This document shows, in pieces, positions 11,134-22,839 of a stretch of DNA of 64,000 nt (within the stretch, counting starts at the first letter, position 1; each line of letters opens with the position of its first letter). The stretch lies in NCBI GenBank assembly GCA_022225965.2, contig JAKJXP020000063.1, positions 62,001-126,000 of the forward strand. The letters are read 5' to 3'. The position numbers were made by a program, and so were the translations under genes. This DNA comes from Diatrype stigma. Taxonomy: Eukaryota > Ascomycota > Sordariomycetes > Xylariales > Diatrypaceae. The notes below the pieces were generated by a model. That model did not search any database and was not told the DNA's origin. It worked only from the letters and a program-made list of their open reading frames with translations.

Positions 11134-14100
11134 TCATGGCCCAACCTCCCCAGTGATATACCCGATTTGCCTCCTATTCAACCCACCACTGCCCCCTTCA
11201 CCCGCATTGGCACCGCCCAGCCGCTCCGCCAGCCCACTCTGGCTCTCCACCAGCCTCCTCTGCTCGCGCAACCTCTCCTGCACCCTCGCATCCGCCGCGC
11301 GCTCGATGCGCTCCAGGTCCTCGCGCTCGCGCAACCGCAGGCTGCTCAGCTGAGCCGCGTGCCCGACGCGCTCGCCGCCCAGCTCGCGCTCCCACTCGAG
11401 GCGCTGCGCGGCATCGGCGCGGTCGGCGCGCGCGAGCGCCTCGCGGTGCGAGAGGTCCGCCTGCTGGCGGGCGCGCTGCAGCCGCAGCGCGACGTTGAAG
11501 GACTCCTCCTCGGCGGCGCGGCGCGCCTGTGCGGCGCCCAGGTCGGCGCGCAGGGCGCGGCGGCGGGCCGCTTCTTCGAGCTCCGTCTGGCGCTCGCGAA
11601 TCGCGTCCTGGGCGGCGGCCAGCTCGCGCGCCCGCTGCAGCGCCCGCTGGTGGTCTTCCGTTTCAGTCTGGAGGCGAGCCTGGCGCGCCCGGCGCTCCTG
11701 CTCTTCGAGCTCGAGGTGCGGCGGAAGGTTCTTGGCGTCCGGGGGCTGCGGGCCCGCGTTCGCGTAGTACACGTCGGTGCCGCGGTTGGCGCGGAGGAGG
11801 GCTAGGAGCTGAGGTTTGAGTTCGGGGTTGGCGGAGAAGAAGGTCTTGTTGGTTGTGGGAAGTATGCGCTCGACGTACTGCGTGGGCGAGTAGGTGAAGT
11901 TCCCATCCGTATAGAGGTTGAAGGGCTGGTTGATGGCACGCCACATGTGGGCGCGGAGGAGGACCTTGGTCGTCGCCATGGGGTCTGCTGACTCTAGAGC
12001 TAGGAGTAGGATGGACTTTCCGTTTGATTGTAGACTGATGTCTGAGCCACTCGCAATCAGGAAGCTCATCGCCTTTTCCATTTGTTTCTCGCGGGTTGGA
12101 GTGATTTTGCCGAACCCAGCGGCGTGGAGACATAGCTCTGCAAGTGCACTGCGACCATCATGGAGCGGGCTTGGGAAGTCCGGGTCATGGTTGTGCTCAA
12201 TTAGCACTTGCATGGCTTGGATATTCAATTCCCGTGCCGCATTGTGTAGTGAACCGTCATTCCTCGATGCCCCGGCAGCTAGGAGATTGGCCATCATCAT
12301 GACGCCTAGATCACCACCGATAGCGGATGCCATGGCTAGTGGTGACCTTCCGGTAGCATCTTGTACATCAACCTCAGCACCGGTTAGTAGAAGGGCCTTC
12401 ACGAGATCCTGGCGACGATTCTGAATCGCCACCATCAGAGGCGTGACATGAGACACGCGTGTCTCGAAGTCGACTTTCGCTGTTATGTATGTTAGCAGCT
12501 AGTCTTCAATTTGGAATGCTAATACTCACCACCTCGTTCAATCAGCAACGTGATTACTGCGCTGCTGATTTTCTTCTGAGGCTGCAACAAAGCCCACAGA
12601 AGAATAGTTACCTGCTCGTCTTCGTCCAGTTCAGGTATCACCCTACAGGGAACCATCTGCTCGTGATAAAACCCGGCGTCGAGAAGGGCTTGCAAGATCT
12701 TGGTAGATCTTGGGAACTCCGAAAGAGCCCTGATGATGACTGGATCGGATCCTGGGTAGACAAACATTACGTCCAGCTGATTATGGCCATCCTTGTGGTC
12801 CGTGAAAATTGTGATAAGCTCATGGAGCACGTCCTCGGGGAGACCAGTGTCAAAGATCCGAGGGAATGCAAGTGTGAGAGTTTCGACACTGGGTCCTTCT
12901 TCTAGTAACATCTGGAGCAAATCTGGGCGCCCTTGGGATGCCGCAATTTGTACAGCTTCGCCAAAATTATAGTTGACGTCTGCACCGTGCTTCAACAGTA
13001 ATTCTAAGAAATCGTGTGCGATATCACCGTCGTCTGCTAGATGGGCCCTTAGGACCGCCATTAGAGCCAGATTCACACCATTACCAGTGGCCCCTTTCTC
13101 AAGCAAGCACTTAGCTACGTTGTATCCTCGCTGTGATAGCCAATCACTACTGTTTTGTGATCCGAAGGCCTTCTCAAAGACCAGAGAGGCATCATCGGAC
13201 GGTATTTTCGCTCCCAAGAGTTGGGCAAAAGCGGAGGCCTCTAGCGTCCGAACGGCATCGATCAAGGTTTGGCAACTGTTCGCAACAGGCGAAGCTCTAT
13301 TTGAGACGAGAAGCTCGATCAGCCTCTCCTCGGGCTCTTCTTCGTTCACCACCCGGTTCAGCGCGGAGTGTAGAGCACCTGGGGCTGGCCTTCCGGCTTT
13401 GAAGACCCACTCCATCACCGTGAACCTCGTGTCTCTGCTGAGGTTCCAGCATGCGTCTATCGCGCGGCCGAGAGTGTAAGTGGTTGGCTTCTTCTGGTGT
13501 CCGCCGACATCAGCGATGCTGAGTAACATCTCAAGACTGCCCAAGAACGCGCTTCTCGTTGCTTTCTCTACGGCCTCTCCATCGTTGTAGTCGGGGCTGG
13601 CGCCATATGCCAATAACAGCTTCAGTAACGGTTCCCCACTATCACCGAACCTCACGGCCGAGACGAGCTGGGCGTCTACGACCTCGCCAGTCACGCCCAT
13701 TTTCAGGAGCAGCTTGAAGATTTCAGCTCGTTTTGCGAGATCGCTGATCTCTGTCGCTGCCTGGAAACCTTTCTCAAGCGTTTGTTGACTGACTTGGCTG
13801 TTGCCGGCGAGAAGCATCTCCAGTACACTGGCAGAGCCCGAACGGCAAGCCTCTATTAAAGCCTGGCCATCCCGGTGCTCCACGCTACCGCCATTCTGTA
13901 CTAAAATCGTACCGAATTCTACGTCTCCGTCCGTTGCTGCTGCGAGTAGCGCGTCCGACACGACATCACCTGAGGCACCTGCTAGCAACAGGCTGTTGCA
14001 AGACATGCTACGCCGCCGTTTGTTCGTCCACTGGGTGGCATACGTAAACCCGCTATTGAGGACCTCCACTGTGAACCTCTTCTTCTGGAGGATTAATTCG

Positions 14101-16739
14101 ACCACGTCCTGTTTCTCGTTTTTGATGGCCTCGATTAAAGCACGGCCATCCTTGGTGTCTGCATGGGTTAAGAGGGCGTTGACAAGGGGAATATCGTCGG
14201 GGTATGTTTGAACTGCAAACACAAGAGCTCGGTTAACCTCGCCTGCTGGTATACCATTTTCCAATATCTTTTGTGCGAATGTGAGGCGATCCATAGGGTC
14301 GCTTATCCGTAGCGCTTCCGGCATCGCGAATGCTAACGATGTAGAATTGGGCCTCGCCGAGAATAGTATCTCTACCATCTGCATATGAGCGGCCGCCACC
14401 GCTCCGCGTAACGCCTCTGCATTACTAGCATTAATGTCGGCCCCATTATCCAAAAGCATTTTCAGCGATGTGAAATTTTGGCTTGATTGATCCGTCTTGA
14501 GCAGGGACTTGACTTCTTCGATAAGCAGGCTAGTGATGACATCCTTCGGTTTGATCCTCTGTAGTATGGTATCGAGCTTGTTGGCTTTCATGAGAGATGA
14601 TGGCAGTCGTCCGATGGCTCTAAGCCCTATCTCTAGGCCTTCATTATTCGGCTTACCCAACTCCATAACGAAGTTTAGTATGTCGGGATCTGTATGTCGA
14701 ATGGCATGAACAATAGGCTCAGCTCCAGCATAGTTCACGTCCGCATTTCCTTGCTGTAGCAACATCTTCAAAAGTTGTTTATCCGTCGGGGTACTTTGGA
14801 TTGTTGTAAGCACTGCTGCAGATACTTCGTTTCCCCCGTTTGCTGCGCCGGCTTGTAGTAGCATCAATATCATGCGTAATCGTATAGGTTCATCATTGAC
14901 CTCCATGGCCCTCGGTATTGCTCGAGCCGCGACCTGTATGGTGGGCCTGCCCTTGAGAAGTCGTTCTAGCAAAGCGCAATCCTTCTGCGCAATAGCAGCA
15001 GTGATACTATGACCCTCATTAAAGTTGACGTCTGCGTTATAGCGTAGGAGGAGATGTATTAGGTTCTCATCCCGGTTCGGCGACTGTTGTTCGATGGCGT
15101 TTTCCAGGGCAGAATGTACACAAGCCCCCGAAAGCCCAGCTTTGAGGAACATCTCCGTGATTTGGTAACGGTCGATCGGTAGCAAGTTCCGCGTGCTAGG
15201 GAATATTTGAGCGAGAATGTTGGGCGAAGGAGGCTTGTGGGCCAGGATAGTACCGGCTAGCAATCTGTCGGACTTCTTAACAGCAATCTGTAAAGCCAGT
15301 CCTCCTTTATAGTCTGTCGATGCAATCTCATGACGTTCAAATACCATACTTCGCGGTCCTCTTTTGACGTCTTTGCTTCCGACAATCTTCCCACCCGGAA
15401 ATAACGGAGAGAGTAGCAATTTTGTTGCGTCAACGTCTCCAGCTTCCGCAGCATCGACCAAGGCCTCGTCTAAGGGTGGGCCGGACGCCCCTTTTCGCAA
15501 TAAAACGGTGAGTAATGCGTGTCGTTCTTCGAATCTAAGACGCTTCGGTAACAACTGGACACATTCAGAAGCGTACATTGGACGGAGCGTAGACTTCCCA
15601 CTCAATAAGACGTTAATCAAATCGACCCGTCCTTTGGTAACAGCTTTTCGAACAACGACGGCATCATCGTATTCAATCGATGCTCCATATGAGACTAACA
15701 GACGGACCATCTCGAGGAAGTCGCTTGCGCACGCTTGCATCAATGCCCGCGCAACTACATCTCCATCGGCTCCCGCACATAACAATATTTCAGCCATAGC
15801 CATCTTCTCGTTAGGGTTGATGTTCTGGTGGCCCACGAGCTGCCCGAATGCTTCGTTGAGCCCCATCTTTAACGGTGGCTTGTTCCCGAGCAGTAGAGTA
15901 AGAGCGATATCCCTGCGGCCCAACCCTACAGCGGCTTTGAGTGCCGCGCCATTGTCATGGTTTCCATCGGCAGGTGAGCGACTGAGATGCGCAACGGTCT
16001 CGAGACAGCCGGCCCGTGCCGCCTCAACCATTGACTGGGATAGCCAATCCGCTGATGGCCGGCCTTCGGAGGAAAGCACAAGTGCAACGATATCCGCTTG
16101 TCCGCCGACCGCGCATGTTTGTCGGAACGCATCCTGGCCATCTGCCGTTTGCACGGCGCTGGCGCCATACCTGATGAGCATCTCGATTATCGGCAAATTC
16201 TGACTACGGATGGCGTATGGTAGTGCAGTATCCAGACTCAAAGCATCCGCGTACGGCAGGAGGACCTCGACCATTTCAAGCTGTCCGTTCTTTACAGCAA
16301 TTTGAAGGACCTGACTTCGCTCCCCCAAGTCCAGACTTTTCCTCCGAGTTAACAAGTTGGTCCGGCTCTTCTGCGCCAGGTTCAAGTTACCACCAGCAAG
16401 GTTCAACTTGGCGATCAGAGCCTCGGCAACGCCCGGTGGACCTTGGTTCGCGACATGGTTCATTAGAGCCGAAAATACCTCCCTGTACTCCCATATCTTC
16501 TTCTTGGTCGTGAATGCGCGGGAAAGGCCACCCCTGGATCTGTCGGTTTGGGAATCCGCTAAACGCTGCCTTTTCAGCAATTCCTCGGCATATAGCTCGT
16601 CATTTTCTGTTCGAAATGACCGCGGTTGCTCCGGCCTGAGTAAAGGTGACAGTGGTGGAACATTGTTCGTGATACCCCATTCCACAGCTAACTGAATAAG
16701 CCGGCTGCGTCGGTTCTCCTGTACAAGATAGTGCTCCAT
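11134..16739 (-). CDS. Giant ankyrin-repeat protein with coiled-coil tail
   Basis: Two exons, 16739-12530 and 12479-11134, encode about 1851 residues. The 50-bp intron has donor GTGAGT, branch GCTAAC and acceptor ACAG, and it keeps the frame through LLIERGAKVDFETRVSHVTP, itself an ankyrin boundary. Residues from about 150 to 1600 consist of many divergent ankyrin-like units, seen as recurring LLxxGA, VxxLLL and ALxxAV patterns about every 33-36 residues. Residues about 1650-1830 form a highly charged Glu/Arg/Ala coiled coil encoded by much more GC-rich DNA. No NACHT, kinase, HET or transmembrane domain is visible. An upstream in-frame ATG at 16778 would add 13 residues. Inferred role: cytosolic or nuclear scaffold. 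Such proteins are expanded in fungi and some relate to non-self recognition, but nothing here proves that. Confidence 0.85.
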
Positions 16740-18453
16740 CCTCCCGATTCGATGGGGTGGGCAATGAAGGCGGCCCACGGTGCCTAAATGACGGGACGTT
16801 TATCCCCCAAGGTTGGAAGCTTGTAATTGGAAAATAGCTCAGGCAATCAAATTACGACGGCGACACCGTTAACCAAAGTACCGTCGGAGTATGACACGCC
16901 GAGTCCAAGTCAATTGACTACGCGATGTTTGATGCACATGTCACAGCGTCATCCCAAATCAGCCGTGGAGGTGACGACGGGATAGCAGCGCTAGCAGACT
17001 GCCACGAACCATGCAACTCCATGCGTTGGTCACGGGTGTTATGACGGAAAATGAACAAGCGAGTGCACGGTATTCCACGGTGTAATATATCAACAAGTAA
17101 AGAGAATATTGGAGTTGACTAATATAGAATCAACGTCGGCCGGGCGATGACCAAACTCGGTAATGTCAGTCAGGCAGCTAGATGTTGGAAAGGTCACTGT
17201 ATTCAAAGTATGAAACGAACGTAGATTAGATCGGCTTATTAAGAAAATGCAATAGAAAGTTCCATTAGGATGGAAGTTGGTTGTTTCGGGTTCGAGAAAG
17301 CGAAAAGGGTATACCGTAGAGAGTGTAACTACCAAGTATTGTACATTCTTGAGACAGCCAGGAGGTGCTTCGCTGAGACTGAGACTGAGAGAGCCGCCCG
17401 GCTGGGGCGTCTGCTCGGGCCTCGTAGGCGTCCAGCCACACCCGCAGCAGATCATGGCAGATGCCACAGCAGCTTTCAGGCGGGCATCGAAACATCGAAA
17501 CATCGACACCAGCGAAACAGCTCAAAGCTGAAAGTCATCGGATTGGTTGAGAAAGGTTTACCGGAGCCTAAAAGACTGGGGCCGACGGCCGAACGATTTT
17601 AAGTACCTGTAACTAGGTACCCAATTGACCCAACGACGATCAACATTGCACTGCCTCCTGTAGCTCCTGTCTCCTCCACTGCCAGTGAGGCAGTGACTGA
17701 CTACCCGCTTCAGTAGCAAGTAAAATCAGTGATAACCCAAATCTTCCGTGACCTTCTCTGCAAGGTATGCAGCAAGTGCGGTGCATTGCATACTCAATGT
17801 ACGTACGAGTCTGATTGCGCAAGCAACCTTGAGGCTGTTGGGGCGATCATCGCTGTACGGGATGATGGAAATGCTAGGACTAGTACTTAATGGAGCACCT
17901 ATAGTACGGTACGGACATATCTTCTAGATCAGCATGGGTACTTGATGTAGGCACTGGGCAGAGGCACCTATACTCATATTTCTCTTACTACAGTACTTAC
18001 TTTCAACGACAACGGTCATAGTATCCAGTACATAGGAGACTCCTACGGCTATAGAACTGTCTGATATCATGTCAACATATATTATGTTTTAGCTGGTATA
18101 ATGCGAAGTAGACCTTTAGGTAGTACATTGTGGTACGCAAGCTTTCCTGTTAGCAGCATCCTTGGCAACCCTATCCGGATATTCATTCCAGTGGCTTGTT
18201 CTTGCACATGCCTACAGCAGGTTGGTAAACCTCCTATCCCTACCTAGGTAGCATAAGTAATCGCCAGACTACCAACAGAGTGCACGAAGAAACGTAAATG
18301 CTCAAAAGACAATCATGTACGACTTTCATCTTTTGTCGAACATGTATATAAGAATTCAATGTCTGACTATGAAAAATCGCCATCAGCAGCCCAAGTGGAG
18401 TACCTGATCCATTTAACTCGTATCTGTCGTGATTGCGTCTCTCGGATTATCTC
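16740..18453. other. Intergenic, no supported gene
   Basis: 1.7 kb lies between the ankyrin gene start and the epimerase 3' end. Small open frames around 17090-17600 on both strands overlap each other and show no domain or splice logic. The remainder is AT-rich with scattered TACCTA/TAGGTA motifs. Confidence 0.55.
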
Positions 18454-20309
18454 TCATTCTTCAGAGAGCTCGGCCTTCTTGAGCTCCTCGAGCGCAGACC
18501 TGACCTCCTCAAGCTCAGCCGTAGCCTCCTCAAGCTCGGCCTTCTTGAGCTCAACGTTCTTGACCATGGCCGGCTCCCGCTCAACCTTAGCCTTCTCGAG
18601 CTCGGCCTTAGCCTTCTCGAGTGCAGCCTTCTTGCGCTCAATCTTTTCGGGCTCAGCCTCCTTGAGCTCAGCCTCCTTGAGCTCAGCCTTCTTGAGCTCG
18701 ACCAGTTCAGCCAACAGTCCAATTTTCGGCTCCCGGCGGTAGCCCTTGGGGTTGTTTTTGACCCAAAACCACAGGTCCTCGCAGGCCGCCTCCACCGTGC
18801 GTTGCGTTTTCCATCCTAGCTCTTCGTTCGCTAGGGTCGGGTTGGCAGTCAGGTCGGTCACATCGCCCTGTCTACGCCCCTCCACCACGTAGGGGAGTCG
18901 CTTGCCCTCTTTGTCATCCTTCACCGTGTACGGGAGTAGCCTGATGGGCTTGCCGTCCTTGCCAACCTCCACCAAGTACGGGCGTTTTTTGCCGTCCTTG
19001 TCAAGGGGTCTTTTATACTTTTCGACGGCGCTGCTATCCTTCTCGAAGGGGTTGCTGTCCATTTCGACGGCGTGTCTGAAGACGACTTCGCTGAAAGCCC
19101 CGAGGATCGTCTTGACGGTACTTCCTCGGCCGGAACCAAGATTCCATGCCTTAACACCGGGCTTGTTGTCTCGCAGATAATTCAAGGCAGCCACATGGCC
19201 ACTAGCCAGGTCAAGCACATGGATGTAGTCGCGGATGGCCGTACCATCCTTTGAGTCGTAGTCTATTTGTGCCCTGCGTTAGAAACAATGCTCGGTAGCC
19301 CCCAACGATTCGCACGGATACTACTCACCTTCACCTAATATCGTAAGCTCTTCGTTCTCCATGGTGGCGACCTTGCCTAGGATGGGTAGCAGGTTGAACG
19401 GTTTGCCCTGAGGATCCTCGCCCATGAGACCACTGGGGTGGGCGCCGCAAGGGTTGAAATATCGGAGGTTGGCGCCGTTGAACTGCTCAAAGGGCTTTTC
19501 GTCTTTCTGAGCATTCTGACGCTGTGCAGTGATGTAGTCGGTGATGATCTGCTCGACGGAAGCCTTCGTGTATCCATAGGTATTGGTAGGACCGATCGGG
19601 CAGTGTTCGGGTATGGGGATCATGTCCTTGAATCGACCAGCATCCCCGTAGACGGTAGCAGATGAGGAAAAGACGATGTTGGTGACATCATGTCTCTTCA
19701 TCGAGTTTAGGAGCGCAATAGTGCCTCCGACATTGACGCGGTAGTATTCAAGTGGTATTATGCCAGATTCACCGACAGCCTAACCACACAAGTTAGTGAC
19801 TCGTCCAGTGTCTGGGTCTCACATGGTGATCATGACAAAAGGTTTGGACTATTTTGCTCTTGGGCGGCTCACCTTGAGGGCCGCGAAATGGATCACGCTG
19901 TCAATAGCGGGATGCGCCGCGAAGATCTTATCCAGGGCCTTTTCATCTGTAATATCGGCATTGTGGAAGACAGGTCTCTTTCCAGAGATGAGCTCGATGC
20001 GGTCGACAGCAACTTCGGATGAGTTGTATAGGTTATCTACGATGATGACCTCGTAGCCATGGTCAAGAAGAGCGAGAGTAGTGAAGGACCCGATATATCC
20101 CGTGCCACTACACAATCGGGAGGTCAGCTGTCAATGCTCAATCGTCTTTGCGAATCGAAGTGTTCCTGGATGGGGGATTTGTTCGATGCTTGGGACAGTT
20201 GGTTGCGGGAATCTGTTTATTTTTGTGTGTGGTGTGTTGCAAACTTGCAATGAGCAAAACACGATGTCATGCCAACTTACCCAGTAACCAGGACAGTGCC
20301 GACGGCCAT
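18454..20309 (-). CDS. UDP-galactose 4-epimerase (Gal10-type) with insertion and coiled-coil tail
   Basis: Four exons, 20309-20281, 20107-19873, 19779-19329 and 19262-18454, give 507 residues. All three introns have GT..AG ends and CTGAC/CTAAC branch points. The enzyme interconverts UDP-glucose and UDP-galactose (Leloir pathway, cytosol). The NAD motif TGGTGYIG is at residues 9-16, SSSATVYG is near 126-133, and the catalytic YGYTK is at 156-160. RDYIHVLDLA, NLGSGRGSTV, RRQGDVTDLTANP and LGWKTQRT complete the fold. Two oddities stand out. About 60 residues (about 300-359) are inserted where the family reads directly into LPYxVxxRRxGD, and they contain repeated PY-x-V units. Residues after about 419 form a Lys/Glu/Leu/Ala coiled coil absent from ordinary epimerases. 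No aldose-1-epimerase domain is present, unlike yeast Gal10. The tail should not disturb the dimeric core; the insertion may. Confidence 0.92.
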
Positions 20310-21918
20310 TTTCGATTAGGTTTATTGTCTATTTGAAAACAAGGCAGTGAATACAGCTGTGGTCTATTTCGATGGTCGAGGAGAAAGCAGGACAAAGTTG
20401 GGAATTGTCGATTAGTGAAGGACGGGAGTGATGGTAGTTGACAGTGGGGGTTAACTAGCACATCAACTTTAATGAGCTGCTGGGGCATCAAGGCCGCTCA
20501 GATTATAGGGGCTAACTATAGTAGGTAGTGCATGACTTACTTTGCAGTACCTCCATGCTGTGATTTCGAATTGTCCAATCATTGATGCGGTGGCTCTAGT
20601 ACGTAACCCAGGTAACTGCTTAATAAATTATTTTCTATGTACTTACCGTAGTTTTTAAAGGCTGCAGACAAGAGGAGTCGACAAGAAACCCCTCCACCCC
20701 ACCTATCTGCCTACCCACTTACTTCCAGGTTGCTAGTTAGGGAGGTATTGCGACATGTGTATGTATGAAGCTGTTAACCCTGCCTCATTGCCTATATGTG
20801 GTGGGAAGCTGTGGGGCGGTGCCATAACCCTAGGTTTTGACGTACTATAGACCTTCCACAAACCATCCCGAGGTCCCTAATACAACTACATAGGTACATA
20901 AAGCAGGTACCACTCCTACGTATTGTACACCTGTCACTGGTATCGTTATATGTTACTGTAGGTACGTAAGCTTCAGTTGACGTTATGGCCATCTGGATGG
21001 CTCCACCCAATACATGATACCTATTGTAGTATCCCAACTTTATACTACAGACCTACCTAAAGAGGTAGGTAGACTTATCTTGTCCATTAATTCTGTACAT
21101 TGGATCGCTGAAAACATCCATGGATGGTCAGGCATCGAATTGTTGCATGTGGACTTGCAATTCCAAGCAGTCCTTTGTAGCCTTTTAGACCCGTCCCCTT
21201 CGCGATAATGCGATAATTCCATTCTACTCCTTCACCGCTCCATCTCTGATCTGCTCTAATGTCGATCATTTGTCGCTCATGGTAGTTAGTATGTAGAAGC
21301 ATCTCCCATTTGGAACTGATGTACTCGATACCCGAAATGACTAAAATGCCCTCCACCCCAGTGCCCCCTATTTAAAGAAATATTATATTAGTAAACGCCC
21401 TCCCGAATGTTGTTTCAGGACCAATTTATTACAGACTCAGTCACCCGTTAAACGTTTGCTGTATTGTTGCAGCCTCTAACACGTGACATAATTGCCCCTA
21501 ACACAACGGCAACTGACGACATGTCACAACAACATGGTACAAACACCTTGACCACCTGTGCTTTCACCATAAAAGACGACTTCAAGTCAAAAATCGGGTT
21601 CTGAGGATGCAAGAAAGCGAAGTGCCCCCCCCCCCCCCGCCAAGAATTTCTCTCCTTGATGGAAATATCGGCCGTCTTCTTGCCAATCAGCAAGCCTGTA
21701 CTCATGGTATTCCCCGCGACGTTGTTCGAAGTAACTCTCAAGTCGGCGATCTTGAGTCTCTGGACGCCATACACGCTCAGCTTCTCGTCTATATATTACT
21801 CGTTCTACTACTATCGGTGATAGGGTGCCATGTCGTGCCAATCTTCGTGCGGATGAATCGCTCGATGATAGCATTATTCTCGGGTGGGATTTTTGCTGGA
21901 TGTCGGAGCCGGAGCTTC
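20310..21918. other. Intergenic, no supported gene
   Basis: This region holds the epimerase promoter (a divergent gap of 1.6 kb) and AT-rich DNA. A run of 14 C lies at 21625-21638. Short open frames on both strands have no recognisable content. The frame that leads into the GH13 relic is open from about 21607 but shows no GH13 similarity before about 21919. Confidence 0.55.
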
Positions 21919-22335
21919 CAGGTCGAGTCCCCGGCGACGGGCGACCCGAAGAACATCGCGGACAGGCAGCTTGACATCCTCGCACGCGACAACGCACGCC
22001 TCCCGTTCCAGTGGGACGACAGGCCGAATGACAGGTTCACCGCCCGCGACGCGAAGAGCTGGATGGGAATCCACGACGACTATGGGGAGACTAACGCCGC
22101 GGAGCAGAAAAGCGATCCTGTCCGTATACTCAGTTTTTACAAGACTCTGCGGCTGCGCAAGGGGTATCGGGGTCTATTCGTCTTTGGAGCTTCCAAGCTT
22201 ATGGTGGCCAAAGACGAAGCTCTGTTCCCGCATATGAAATGGAGCCCGGTATCTAGAGAACAGGAAATGGCTAGGAGAAAAGCTCTGGTGATATTGAGTT
22301 CTTCGAAACAGCCTCATGCCTGCCTCGAGGTCTGA
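21919..22335 (+). pseudogene. 3' fragment of a GH13 alpha-glucosidase (maltase type)
   Basis: About 139 codons read through ARDNARLPFQWDDRPNDRFT, then KSWMGIHDDYGETNAA, DPVRILSFYKTLRLRKGY and LFVFGASKLM. This order is the hallmark of the last part of the GH13 catalytic barrel of alpha-glucosidase/oligo-1,6-glucosidase (the RDNARTPMQWD region, then the NFYKKLIxLRK helix). Intact fungal maltases are about 570-600 residues; the upstream 400 or more, including the catalytic nucleophile and acid/base, are missing. The frame stays open upstream to a stretch with no GH13 resemblance, so no intact gene exists here. It is most likely a truncated remnant left by deletion or rearrangement. Expression of the fragment as a short protein cannot be excluded. 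Confidence 0.78.
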
Positions 22336-22839
22336 CACCCATTTGGCTGTGCTCCGGACGAAATGCCAACAATGCTCCTTGTCAGCACAACAGGGGGATG
22401 TCATGGATGGTTATTTTGATGGCTAACCGCCACCGACATTACAAGTATGGAAGGTAGGGTACGGAGCAATGGGATAATTTGGTAAATTAATGCGTACCTC
22501 CATAACACGGTGGGATAGGTATCCACCGTTATATCGTGACAGATTTTCTAGGCCAAGTAGAGCTACACTATACGACGGTCAATAACCAAGCTCTCCCGCT
22601 CCCCAGACTAGAGATCGCTCCTCTCTTGCATGACAATAGATATGTTTCCGAGTCTACCGTATCTCTTATCTCCTGAATGTGGCACTGTACTATTTTCCCT
22701 TCTTTAAAACTGGATAAGTGGTTGAAATTCCATTCGTGTTCATGTGGACTCTTGACCTTTCTAAGTTTAATGCTAATATATACCGCGTGGGACAGTGGAA
22801 GTCTGTCGCTGAACCCTCACTTCTTAACTGTGAATACAT
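22336..22839. other. Convergent intergenic region
   Basis: 500 bp lie between the GH13 relic (+) and the 3' end of the propeller gene (-). I see no gene or repeat. Confidence 0.6.

Noticed and set aside
17090..17602. Overlapping small frames between the ankyrin and epimerase genes
   Set aside because: Frames on both strands of similar length with no motif, start context or splice sites; they cannot be separated from chance.
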